Positions 27,672 to 35,937 of a DNA stretch of 64,000 nt are shown piece after piece. The stretch's first letter is position 1. Each line of letters begins with the position of its first letter. Position numbers and translations under genes: made by a program. Under the pieces are notes generated by a model, which was not told the DNA's origin, ran no database searches, and worked only from the letters and a program-made list of their open reading frames with translations. Source of the stretch: Propionivibrio dicarboxylicus (GTDB lineage: Bacteria > Pseudomonadota > Gammaproteobacteria > Burkholderiales > Rhodocyclaceae); assembly GCF_900099695.1 (NCBI RefSeq), contig NZ_FNCY01000002.1:286609-350608 (forward strand), in the 5' to 3' direction.

Positions 27672-28457
27672 CTACTTCGCCGGCGCGAAGCCAGCCACCT
27701 CGGCGATCGTCGCCCGCGCCGCCCGCATCATCATTTCGACGTCGTTGCCGCACAAATTCAATGTCATGCCCTTCTCGATCCATGGCTTGAGACCGGCCGA
27801 CGCCATCAGGTGGATGCCGGAGAACTTCTCGAACCGGCGCGCCGTGGCGATAACATGATCGAGCGCAGCAATGAAGTCCGGATGGGTCAGCTGACCGTAG
27901 ATGCCCATGTTCTGGCTGAGATCGTTCGGGCCGATGAAGGCGGCATCGATGCCGTCGATCGACAGGATCGCCTCGACGTTGCTGACGCCGAGCGGCGACT
28001 CGATCTGGGCCATCAGGAGCGTCTCGTCGTTGCTCTGGCGCATGTAGTCCACCGCGCTCTCGATCTTCTCGAAGCCGGTATGCGGACGCAATAGAGAGAC
28101 GCCGCGCCGTCCCATCGGCGTGTATTTCGAATATTCGACGAGCGCGCGCGCCTGTTCGGGCGTGTCGGTGTTCGGCAGGAGCAGGCCGGCGGCGCCCATC
28201 TCCATGAACTTGAGCACGACTTCGCGCTTGGCTTCCGGCACCCGAACGACGCCGGCGATACCGATCTCGCGCGCCATCGCCAGGATGTTGGCAACGGCCC
28301 CGTAATGAAAGGCGCCGTGTTCACAATCGACGATGAAGTAATCGAAACCGCACACCTTGAGCAGTTTGGCGATTTCGGGATTGTCGAACACCGTGATCAT
28401 CGTTCCGAGAACACGTTCGCCCCGCCGCAGGCGCGCTTTAAGCTGATTTTTTTGCAC
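27672..28457 (-). CDS. HpcH/HpaI family aldolase
   Basis: The 261-residue protein is a class II pyruvate-type aldolase. GTMITVFDNPEIAKLL, FIVDCEHGAFHYG, VVRVPEA, GLLLPNTDTPEQARALVE, LMAQIESPLGVSNVEAI (metal Glu) and AAFIGPNDLSQNMG (metal Asp) are present. It cleaves a 2-keto-3-deoxy or 4-hydroxy-2-keto acid. I start at the GTG at 28457, six bases after a perfect AGGAGGT. It is the first gene of the sigma-54 operon and diverges from the activator gene at 28657. Confidence 0.92.
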   Translation of the reverse strand: MQKNQLKARLRRGERVLGTMITVFDNPEIAKLLKVCGFDYFIVDCEHGAFHYGAVANILAMAREIGIAGVVRVPEAKREVVLKFMEMGAAGLLLPNTDTPEQARALVEYSKYTPMGRRGVSLLRPHTGFEKIESAVDYMRQSNDETLLMAQIESPLGVSNVEAILSIDGIDAAFIGPNDLSQNMGIYGQLTHPDFIAALDHVIATARRFEKFSGIHLMASAGLKPWIEKGMTLNLCGNDVEMMMRAARATIAEVAGFAPAK

Positions 28458-28506
28458 AGAAACCTCCTGGTCGTAAGATCGCATCGATAAAGTCGAGAAA
28501 AAACGA

Positions 28507-28521
28507 GCAAGGGCCATGCCA
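28507..28521 (-). promoter_or_regulatory. Sigma-54 promoter of the aldolase-isomerase-transketolase operon
   Basis: The minus strand reads TGGCATGGCCCTTGC, a near-consensus -24/-12 element (TGGCAC-N5-TTGC). It gives a start about 38 nt before the GTG at 28457. The divergent gene encodes a sigma-54 activator, and a candidate activator site lies about 90-100 bp upstream. Confidence 0.85.
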
Positions 28522-28607
28522 CGCTTGGAAACATGCGGGTTTGCGCCGAAAGCACCGGTATTCGCCACAGCGACACCCGGCCTATCGCCACACAACTCTG
28601 TAGCGCG

Positions 28608-28621
28608 TGCAACACTTTGTG
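28608..28621 (-). promoter_or_regulatory. Candidate upstream activator site, copy B
   Basis: CACAAAGTGTTGCA on the minus strand matches CACAAACTGTTGCA at 37279-37292 in 13 of 14 bases. It lies 87-100 bp upstream of the -24 element, a normal distance for a sigma-54 enhancer, and just before the regulator gene. Confidence 0.6.
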
Positions 28622-28656
28622 TCAGATAATGCGGCACATCCGAAAAAGGAGACGCC

Positions 28657-30585
28657 GTGCCGAAAATCGTCCTGATCGCCCCCGACAAGCAGGTCTTCCT
28701 GCAAGGCAAACAAGTCATCGGCGAACTCGATCCGGAGATCGAAACCGACCTTTTCCTCGCCCGCGAAGACCGTGCCGTCTCGCTCGCCCGCAAGCTCGAG
28801 AACAGCGACACGGCGGTCATCATCTCGCGCGGCGGCACGGCGCGGATGATCGTCGAAGCCAACATCCGCATCCCGGTCGTCGAAATCCCGGTCACCGCCG
28901 AAGACCTCGTCTTCATGATGCGCGAAGCGAAGCGGCTGACGCAGAAGGAACATCCGCGCGTACTGATCGCAGTGTTCAGCAACTGGCTGCGCGACGCCAT
29001 GACAGTGGCCGAAGTGATGGGCATCGAACTGACCGTTTTTCCGCGCAGCAGCGGTGCCGCGACCGACAACACCATCGCCCGCATCGCCCGCCTGGCACCG
29101 ACCGATTTCGACATCGTCATCGCCGGCAAGGGCACGCTGATCACCGCTGCCAAGCGCGGTTTCAAGACCCTGCCGCCGAGCACCGGCATGGTGGCGATGA
29201 AGAGCGCCTTCCTCGAGGCCCAGCGCGTCGCCCTCGGCCGCAAGCTCGAGAAGGAGCATGCGCAACGCTTCACCACGCTCGTCCAATCGAGTTCGGAAGG
29301 CATCATCAGCGTCGACCAGGACAAAGTCATACAGGTGCTCAACCCGGCGGCCGAGCACTTCCTCAACTGCAGCGCCGACGAAATCATCGGGCAGCGGCTC
29401 GACGACTGCCTGCCTTTCGCCAACATCGATCCTTGCCTGGAAAAGGCGCAGGAGACGATCGGCCAGACGGTGCAATGGGGCAAGAGCTGGCTCTCGTTCA
29501 ACATCGCGCCGATCAGCGTCGACAATGCGATCACCGGCGCCATCATCACGCTGCAGGACGTCACCCGCGTCCAGGAGATGGAGGCCCGCTACCGCAACGA
29601 GGTGCTGGCGAAAAAATTCGTCGCCCGCTACACCTTCGATCACATCGCCGGCAGCTCACAGCGCATCGAGGAAGCCCGGCGGATCGCCGCCGAAATGGCG
29701 GCAGTGGACGCTTCGGTGCTGATCAGCGGCGAATCGGGCACCGGCAAGGAGCTTTTCGCCCAGAGCATCCACAACGCCAGCGCACGCCGCAACGGCCCCT
29801 TCGTCGCGCTCAACTGCGCGGCACTGCCGCCGAACCTGCTCGAGAGCGAGCTGTTCGGCTATGTCGAAGGCGCATTTACCGGCGCGACCAAGAAGGGCAA
29901 ACCCGGCCTCTTCGAGATGGCGCACCGCGGCACGATTTTCCTCGACGAGATCTCGGAGATGGACAAGTACGGCCAGAGCCGACTGCTACGCGTACTGCAA
30001 GAAAAACAGGTGATGCGCCTGGGCGATGACAAGAACATCCCGGTCGATGTGCGCATCATCGCCGCCACCAACCGCAACCTCGGCACGGCGATCGACGAAG
30101 GCCTGTTCCGCCAGGACCTCTACTACCGGCTCAAGGTCCTGACGTTGAAGCTGCCGCCGCTGCGCGCCCGCACCGGCGACATCCAGCTACTGGCCGAGTC
30201 CTTTGCCCGCAAATACAACCAGCTGCACGGCAAGCGGCTCAAGATCACCCGCGACGCCTTCGACGCACTGGCGCGCTACGCCTGGCCGGGCAACGTCCGT
30301 GAACTGATGTTCTTCATCGAGCGACTCGTCGTCATCGCCAACGAAAAGATCGTCACCCCCGAGGTCATCACCAAGTACTGGGAAGACAGCGACGACGACA
30401 TCGCGCCGCACGCGCTGAAGAAGCCGAGCTTCTCGCCGGCCGCGCCCGAGGAAAACGAGCGCGACCGCATCCTCGCCGCCCTGCAGGACTGCCGGCACAA
30501 CAAGAAACGTGCCGCCGCCGCGCTCGGCATCGACCGCTCGACGCTCTATCGCAAACTGCGGCAGCATGGCATCGACGCCGGATGA
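28657..30585 (+). CDS. Sigma-54-dependent regulator with PrpR-type sensor, PAS and AAA+ domains
   Basis: The 642-residue activator has a PrpR N-terminal ligand domain (about 1-190), a PAS domain (about 205-315), and an AAA+ domain with Walker A GESGTGKE at 358 and the sigma-54-contacting GAFTGA at 405-410. It ends in a Fis-type HTH ([19 protein letters not shown]). It starts at a GTG with AAGGAG upstream. Its divergent position and the shared 14-bp motif suggest it drives the operon from 28457 and also the one from 37107. The ligand is unknown, probably an intermediate of that pathway. Confidence 0.92.
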   Translation: MPKIVLIAPDKQVFLQGKQVIGELDPEIETDLFLAREDRAVSLARKLENSDTAVIISRGGTARMIVEANIRIPVVEIPVTAEDLVFMMREAKRLTQKEHPRVLIAVFSNWLRDAMTVAEVMGIELTVFPRSSGAATDNTIARIARLAPTDFDIVIAGKGTLITAAKRGFKTLPPSTGMVAMKSAFLEAQRVALGRKLEKEHAQRFTTLVQSSSEGIISVDQDKVIQVLNPAAEHFLNCSADEIIGQRLDDCLPFANIDPCLEKAQETIGQTVQWGKSWLSFNIAPISVDNAITGAIITLQDVTRVQEMEARYRNEVLAKKFVARYTFDHIAGSSQRIEEARRIAAEMAAVDASVLISGESGTGKELFAQSIHNASARRNGPFVALNCAALPPNLLESELFGYVEGAFTGATKKGKPGLFEMAHRGTIFLDEISEMDKYGQSRLLRVLQEKQVMRLGDDKNIPVDVRIIAATNRNLGTAIDEGLFRQDLYYRLKVLTLKLPPLRARTGDIQLLAESFARKYNQLHGKRLKITRDAFDALARYAWPGNVRELMFFIERLVVIANEKIVTPEVITKYWEDSDDDIAPHALKKPSFSPAAPEENERDRILAALQDCRHNKKRAAAALGIDRSTLYRKLRQHGIDAG

Positions 30586-30614
30586 GGCGCTTCCGCCCAT
30601 CCGCCCGCGCCGGC

Positions 30615-30690
30615 TGACAAAATTGTCATTTTGGCGTCACCCGTTTGTCGGCCGCGAGCCCCTAAGATAGCAACAGGCTCGACAAGCGGG
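30615..30690. promoter_or_regulatory. Palindrome and long hairpin in the dsbB leader region
   Basis: TGACAAAATTGTCA (30615-30628) is a near-perfect dyad. CCCGTTTGTC (30640-30649) pairs with GACAAGCGGG (30681-30690), enclosing GAGCC/GGCTC (30656-30660 and 30676-30680). The first could be an operator and the second an RNA structure or the terminator of the regulator gene; there is no T-run. Confidence 0.35.
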
Positions 30691-30741
30691 CGCACGCGTT
30701 TTATCTTCGCGCACCGGACCGAATAACAAGCCACTTCATCG

Positions 30742-31197
30742 ATGAACACGCCCAAACACTCCGATTCGCCTGAAAACCCGGTATCTGTCGGCTGGGCGCT
30801 GGCTTTCGCCGCCTGGCTGATTGCCGCAGTCTCGACGCTGGGATCGCTCTTCCTCGGCGAAGTGATGGGTCATACGCCCTGCGTGCTCTGCTGGTACCAG
30901 CGCATCGCCATGTATCCGCTCGTCCTGATCCTCCCGGCCGGACTGTTCCCCTTCGACCCGCGCGTCGTGCGCTACGCATTGCCGCTCGCCATGCTCGGCG
31001 AGTGCCTGGCGCTCTACCATCTGGCACTCGTCGCCGGCTGGATTCCCGAAGCGCTCAAGCCCTGCCAGCAAGGCGTGCCGTGTTCCGACGCGCAATCGCT
31101 CTGGTTCGGTTTCGTCTCCATTCCGCTGCTTTCCGCGATGTCATTTTCATTGATCGCCGCCTTGCTCCTGGCGACTCATTTCAAGGAATCCAAATGA
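30742..31197 (+). CDS. dsbB: Disulfide bond formation protein, DsbB family
   Basis: The 151-residue inner-membrane protein has four hydrophobic segments and two cysteine pairs. PCVLCWYQRIAMYPL, the quinone-facing CxxC with the conserved Arg, is between the first segments, and a second pair (PCQQGVPCS) lies in the large periplasmic loop. It re-oxidises a DsbA-type protein using quinone. The stop overlaps the next gene in ATGA. The partner is clearly the thioredoxin-fold protein encoded next. Confidence 0.9.
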   Translation: MNTPKHSDSPENPVSVGWALAFAAWLIAAVSTLGSLFLGEVMGHTPCVLCWYQRIAMYPLVLILPAGLFPFDPRVVRYALPLAMLGECLALYHLALVAGWIPEALKPCQQGVPCSDAQSLWFGFVSIPLLSAMSFSLIAALLLATHFKESK

Positions 31198-31850
31198 AAC
31201 AGAAAACCGTCTTCATCGCCTCCGCGATCGCCCTGCTGCTTGCCTTTGTCGCCGGCGTGCTGTTCTACCAGAACCAGCAGGAAAAAGCGGCCAACGAGAA
31301 GGCAGAAGCCAATCGCGCCATTCTCACCCGCATGCATTCGCCGACCCTTGGCAGCGCCAACGCGCCGGTGGTCATCGTCGAGTTCCTCGACCCGGCCTGT
31401 GAAACCTGCGGCGCCTTCTATCCGCGCGTCAAGAAAATGATGGCCGAGCACCCCGACAGGATTCGCCTGGTGCTACGCCACGCGCCGTTCCACCGGGGCT
31501 CCGACAACGTCGTCGCGGCACTCGAAGCCGCGCGTCGGCAAGGCAAGTTCTGGCCGGCGCTCGAAATCCTGCTGGCCAACCAGTCCGACTGGGCGCAGAA
31601 CCACACGGCCAACATCGACCGGGCGTGGAAATACCTGGAACGCGTCGGACTCAACATGGAACAACTGGCGCTCGACATGCGCTCGCCGGAAATCGCCAAC
31701 GTTATCACGCAGGACCTCGCCGACGCCAAGGCGCTCGGCGTCACCATGACGCCCGAGTATTTCGTCAACGGCAAGCCCTTGCCGAGTTTCGGCTTCGAGC
31801 AACTGAAAGACCTTGTCGACAAGGCGCTTGCCGAGACGCGCGGTCGCTGA
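31194..31850 (+). CDS. DsbA/BdbD-like thiol-disulfide oxidoreductase, membrane-anchored
   Basis: The 218-residue protein has an uncleaved-looking N-terminal membrane anchor (FIASAIALLLAFVAGVLFY), then a DsbA-type thioredoxin fold. VIVEFLDPACETCGAFY holds the CETC active site, and TMTPEYFVNGKPLP gives the cis-Pro loop (T-P). It probably introduces disulfides in the periplasm as the partner of the DsbB encoded upstream. The start at 31194 is set by the ATGA overlap and a family-like anchor. Confidence 0.9.
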   Translation: MKQKTVFIASAIALLLAFVAGVLFYQNQQEKAANEKAEANRAILTRMHSPTLGSANAPVVIVEFLDPACETCGAFYPRVKKMMAEHPDRIRLVLRHAPFHRGSDNVVAALEAARRQGKFWPALEILLANQSDWAQNHTANIDRAWKYLERVGLNMEQLALDMRSPEIANVITQDLADAKALGVTMTPEYFVNGKPLPSFGFEQLKDLVDKALAETRGR

Positions 31851-31889
31851 ACCGGCAGGAACGGCGCGGGACCGCCGCGCCCGCCCGCC

Positions 31890-33395
31890 TCAATCCTCCT
31901 CGACAAACACCTCCTCGCGTTTCTTGCGCAGCGCCGGCAGCAGGATCGAGGTCATGATCAGCACGGCGAAGACCAGCATCGTCGCGCTGATCGGCCGGGT
32001 CACCAGTACCGCCGGACTGCCTTTCGAAAGCAGCAGCGCGCGGCGCAGGAACTCCTCCATCATCGGCCCGAGGATGAAACCGAGCAGCATCGGCGCCGGC
32101 TCGCATTCGAGCTTGCGGAAGAGATAGCCGAGGCAGCCGAATCCGGCCATGAAATAGACGTCGAAGGTCGTGTTGGCGAGGCTGAACACGCCGATCGCGC
32201 AAAAGACGATGATCGCCGGAAACAGCAGATGGTAGGGCACCGACACCATGCGCACCCAGAAGCCGATCAGCGGCAGGTTGAGCACGACCAGCATCAGGTT
32301 GCCGATCCACATCGACGCGACGAGGCCCCAGAACAGCTCGGGCTGCTCGGTCATCACCGATGGTCCCGGCTGGATGCCCTGGATGATCATGGCGCCGATC
32401 ATCAGCGCCATGACCGGATTCGACGGAATGCCGAGCGTCAGCATCGGTATGAACGATGCCTGCGCGCCGGCGTTGTTGGCCGCCTCCGGCGCGGCAACGC
32501 CTTCGATCGCGCCCTTGCCGAAATTGGCGGCGTTGCGCGACAGCTTCTTCTCCATCGCATAGGCGGAAAAGGACGAAAGCATTGCACCGCCACCGGGCAG
32601 GATGCCGAGGATGGCACCGAGCAAGGTGCCGCGGCAAACCGGCGCGGCGATCGCCTTGCAGTCCTCGCGGCTCAACATCAGGCCGGTGACCTTGGAGATG
32701 CTGAGGTTGCGCTCGCTCTCCTTTTCGAGGTTGCTCATGATCTCGCCGAGGCCGAAGACGCCCATCGCGACGATGACGAAATTGATCCCGTCCATCAGTT
32801 CCGGCAACTCGAAGCTGAAGCGCGCCGTGCCCGAATTGACGTCGGTACCGACGATACCGAGCAGCAGGCCGAAAACGATCATGCCGAGCGCATTGAGCAG
32901 CGAACCGTGGGCGAGCACCACCGAGGCGACGAGACCGAGCACCATCAGCGAGAAATACTCGGCCGGCCCGAACTTCAGCGCGACTTCGGCGAGCGGCGGC
33001 GAGAACAGCGCGATCAGCACGGTCGTCACGGTACCGGCGAAGAACGACGCGATCGCCGCCGTCGCCAGCGCCTTGCCGGCGTGGCCGCGCCGCGCCATCT
33101 CGTAGCCGTCGAGCGCAGTGACGACCGACGAGGACTCGCCGGGCAAATTGACGAGGATCGCCGTCGTCGAGCCGCCGTACTGGGCGCCGTAGAAAATCCC
33201 CGCCAGCATGATCAGCGCCGACACCGGCGGCAGGCCGAAGGTCAGCGGCAACAGCATGGCGATCGTCGCCGCCGGCCCGAGGCCGGGCAGCACGCCGATC
33301 GCCGTGCCGAGCGCAACGCCGGCGAGGCAATAGAGCAGATTGACGATGCTGCACGCAGTCTCGATGCCGAGCAGCAGGTTGCCGAAGAGTTCCAT
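31890..33395 (-). CDS. tctA: Tripartite tricarboxylate transporter large permease, TctA
   Basis: The 501-residue membrane protein has about 11-12 segments and the two TctA signature loops: GVLPGLGPAATIAMLLPLT near residue 38 with YGAQYGGSTTAILVNLPGES, and later GILPGGGAMLSSFSAYAMEK with LTLGIPSNPVMALMIGAM. It takes up carboxylates delivered by TctC using an ion gradient. AAAGGA precedes the ATG at 33395. It is the last gene of the operon starting at 37107. Confidence 0.95.
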   Translation of the reverse strand: MELFGNLLLGIETACSIVNLLYCLAGVALGTAIGVLPGLGPAATIAMLLPLTFGLPPVSALIMLAGIFYGAQYGGSTTAILVNLPGESSSVVTALDGYEMARRGHAGKALATAAIASFFAGTVTTVLIALFSPPLAEVALKFGPAEYFSLMVLGLVASVVLAHGSLLNALGMIVFGLLLGIVGTDVNSGTARFSFELPELMDGINFVIVAMGVFGLGEIMSNLEKESERNLSISKVTGLMLSREDCKAIAAPVCRGTLLGAILGILPGGGAMLSSFSAYAMEKKLSRNAANFGKGAIEGVAAPEAANNAGAQASFIPMLTLGIPSNPVMALMIGAMIIQGIQPGPSVMTEQPELFWGLVASMWIGNLMLVVLNLPLIGFWVRMVSVPYHLLFPAIIVFCAIGVFSLANTTFDVYFMAGFGCLGYLFRKLECEPAPMLLGFILGPMMEEFLRRALLLSKGSPAVLVTRPISATMLVFAVLIMTSILLPALRKKREEVFVEED

Positions 33396-33424
33396 GACTT
33401 TGTCCTTTCCTTCCGGGCGCCGAA

Positions 33425-33889
33425 TCAGCCGCCGAACCACTCGCCGAGCAGCGGCAGCGGCAAGCCGAGCCCCTTGACGAAAACGAGCACGCAGAACGCG
33501 ATCAGCGCCGCCGCCAGCGACAGCGCTTTCGGGTCGGCCGAGAAACGCGTGCTTGCCGATGCGCTGCCGAGAATCAGCACCGCCAGCGCGACGACAAAGC
33601 CGGCACGCGGCAAGAGCCAGGCGAATGCCGCCGTTGCCGCAACGATGCGTAACACCGGTTTCCAGGCGAAGGCGCCGAACGCCTGACCCGGCGTGCGCAG
33701 ACCCCGCCACATCGCCAGTACGCCGAACAGCACCAGCAATGCCGACAGCATGGTCGGAAAGTACCCGGGCCCCATACGGCTCGCCAGCCCCATCGAATAG
33801 TCGCGCGCGAGCCACCAGGCCGCGCCGCCGAAACCGACGTACAGCACGCCGGTCCAGAAGTTTTTCGGACTCCTGATCGTGATCGACAT
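33425..33889 (-). CDS. tctB: Tripartite tricarboxylate transporter small subunit, TctB
   Basis: The 154-residue protein has four hydrophobic segments and the family-typical YSMGLASRMGPGYFP loop after the first segment. It is the small membrane subunit of the TTT system, immediately upstream of tctA (29 bp). GGAGG precedes the ATG at 33889. Confidence 0.9.
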   Translation of the reverse strand: MSITIRSPKNFWTGVLYVGFGGAAWWLARDYSMGLASRMGPGYFPTMLSALLVLFGVLAMWRGLRTPGQAFGAFAWKPVLRIVAATAAFAWLLPRAGFVVALAVLILGSASASTRFSADPKALSLAAALIAFCVLVFVKGLGLPLPLLGEWFGG

Positions 33890-33963
33890 CTCTTTATCCT
33901 CCCTGTGCAATCGTCATTGCCGGCGGTATTCCACGCCCCCCGCCAAGCCCCCGAACCGACGCC

Positions 33964-34899
33964 TCAGACCGGCGTCACCAGCGCTCCTTCGGCGAAGAAA
34001 CGACGCAGGTTGTCGAGCACCAGATCCTCCATTGCCGCGAAGGTCTCGCGTGTGCTGCTCGCCAGATGCGGCAGCAGCAGCACGTTATCGAGCGTCCGCA
34101 GCGCCGCCGGCACCTCCGGTTCACGCTCGAAGACGTCGAGCGCGGCCCCGGCGATACGCCGCTGCGTCAACGCCGCGATCAGCGCCGCCTCATCGACGAC
34201 CGAGCCGCGCGAGACATTGACGAGGAATCCGTTCTCGCCGAGCGCGACAAGCACGCCGGCATCGACGAGGTGGCGCGTCGAAGCGCCGCCAACGACGGTG
34301 ACGATCAGGAAATCCGCCCAGGCGGCGAGATCCTGCGCCGACGCCTCGTAGCCATGGCGCACGTCGCTCACCGGGCGACGGTTGTGATAGCGCACCTCCA
34401 TCGAGAAGCCGGCGGCGCGCGCCGCCACGGCACGACCGATGCGCCCCATGCCGAGGATGCCGAGTCGCTTGCCATTGAGGCGCGGCGCCAGCGGAAAGCG
34501 TCCCTTGAGCCAGGCGCCTTCGCGCACGAAACGATCGGCGGCGGCAAAATTCCGGACGATCGCGATCAGCGCGCCGAAGGCCGCATCGGCGACGCATTCG
34601 TTCATCACGCCCGGCGTATTGCTGACCGCGATGCCGCGCGCCCGCGCCGCGGCGAGATCGATGCCGTCGATGCCGACGCCACGGCTGGCGATCACACGCA
34701 AGGACGGCAGCGCGGCAATCAACGCAGCATTGGCACCGACGAGACCGTTGGTGACGATGCCGACGATGTCCTGCCCCTGGCGAACGAGAAAGTCCTCGGG
34801 ATCGGTCTCCGCCCGGAACGGACAGACCTCGTATTCGGCCGCCAACGCCGCCTCGACAAGCGGCGTGAAGCGGACCAACTGCAAGATTTTCGGTTTCAT
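33964..34899 (-). CDS. D-isomer-specific 2-hydroxyacid dehydrogenase
   Basis: The 311-residue NAD(P)-dependent enzyme shows ASRGVGIDGIDLAAA, the dinucleotide site LGILGMGRIGRAVAARA, NVSRGSVVDEAALIAAL with catalytic Arg, the Asp/Glu step in ALDVFEREPEVP, and the catalytic His in LLLPHLASST. It resembles glyoxylate/hydroxypyruvate reductases. It lies between the TTT transporter genes, so it probably acts on the imported hydroxy or keto acid. Reaction direction and substrate are not known. Confidence 0.9.
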   Translation of the reverse strand: MKPKILQLVRFTPLVEAALAAEYEVCPFRAETDPEDFLVRQGQDIVGIVTNGLVGANAALIAALPSLRVIASRGVGIDGIDLAAARARGIAVSNTPGVMNECVADAAFGALIAIVRNFAAADRFVREGAWLKGRFPLAPRLNGKRLGILGMGRIGRAVAARAAGFSMEVRYHNRRPVSDVRHGYEASAQDLAAWADFLIVTVVGGASTRHLVDAGVLVALGENGFLVNVSRGSVVDEAALIAALTQRRIAGAALDVFEREPEVPAALRTLDNVLLLPHLASSTRETFAAMEDLVLDNLRRFFAEGALVTPV

Positions 34900-34911
34900 G
34901 ATGGCCCCGGC

Positions 34912-35883
34912 TCAGTCGGCGACGATGCCCTTGTCGGCAATCAGCTTCCGGTAGCGCTGTGTCTCCGAATCGATGAAGGCCTTGAATTGCGCCGGCGAGC
35001 CGCCGACCGGCGTCGCGCCCTGGCCGACCAGGCGGTCGCGCATTTCGGGCGCATTGACCACCTGTTGTACGTCCTTGGCGATCTTCTCGACGATCTCCGG
35101 CGGCGTGCCGGCCGGTGCGAGCAGGCCGATCCACGAAATCGAGAAATAGCCGGGCACGCCCGACTCGGCCAGCGTCGGGACCTCGGGCAATGCCGGCGAG
35201 CGCTTGTCGCTGGTGACGGCGACCGGCCGGACCTTGCCGCTCTTGAGCGCCGATGCGCTTTCCAGCACGGTCAGCAGGGTCAGCTTGATATGGCCGGCCA
35301 TCACGTCCTGCATCGCCGGACCGCCGCCCTTGTAGGGCACGTGCATCAGCTTCGTCCCGGTCGCGTCCTCGAAGAGCGACGCGGCGAGGTGCGTGGACGA
35401 ACCGTTGCCGGCGCTTCCATAGGTCAGCTCGCCGGGGTCCTGCTTGGCCAGCGCGATGAACTCCTTGGTCGTCTTCGCCGTCACCTCGCTATTGACGAGC
35501 AGTACCAGCGGCAATTCGGCGACCAGGCTGATCGGCGCGAAGGCCTTCTCGGTGTTGTACGGAATCTTCTTGAGCAGGCCGGGATTGATCGCCACCGTCT
35601 GGGCGTTGGCCATCATGATCGTGTAACCGTCGGGTTTGGCGCGCGCGACGTAATCGGCGCCGATGGTGCCTGAGGCGCCCGGCTTGTTGTCGACGACGAC
35701 CGATTGCCCCCATTTCTCCGACAGCTTCTGGGCCACCCAGCGCGCACCGGTGTCGGTACCGCCGCCCGGCGGGAAGGGCACGACCATCGTCACCGTCTTG
35801 CTCGGGAAGGCGGGATCCTGCGCGAACGCCGCCGGCGTCGTCAGCAGACCGCAGATCGACATGGCAATGCAAAGGGATTTCAT
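34912..35883 (-). CDS. tctC: Tripartite tricarboxylate transporter substrate-binding protein (TctC/Bug family)
   Basis: The 323-residue periplasmic receptor has a signal peptide (cleaved after AAFA), then the Bug-family features VVPFPPGGGTDTGARW, VVDNKPGASGTIGADYVARA, PDGYTIMMAN and LTYGSAGNGSSTHLAASLF. It binds a carboxylate and delivers it to TctAB. It follows the beta-propeller gene in the same operon. The ligand is probably a sugar acid or lactone-derived acid by context. Confidence 0.93.
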   Translation of the reverse strand: MKSLCIAMSICGLLTTPAAFAQDPAFPSKTVTMVVPFPPGGGTDTGARWVAQKLSEKWGQSVVVDNKPGASGTIGADYVARAKPDGYTIMMANAQTVAINPGLLKKIPYNTEKAFAPISLVAELPLVLLVNSEVTAKTTKEFIALAKQDPGELTYGSAGNGSSTHLAASLFEDATGTKLMHVPYKGGGPAMQDVMAGHIKLTLLTVLESASALKSGKVRPVAVTSDKRSPALPEVPTLAESGVPGYFSISWIGLLAPAGTPPEIVEKIAKDVQQVVNAPEMRDRLVGQGATPVGGSPAQFKAFIDSETQRYRKLIADKGIVAD

Positions 35884-35937
35884 GATGTCACCTCGCGAAA
35901 GTAAGAAATTGATCGAAGACCTGGAAAAGAAAAGGAT

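Noticed and set aside
27672..29564. 630-codon frame extending the aldolase upstream
   Set aside because: The extension is antisense to the sigma-54 regulator; a GTG at 28457 with perfect AGGAGGT starts the real gene downstream of a sigma-54 promoter.
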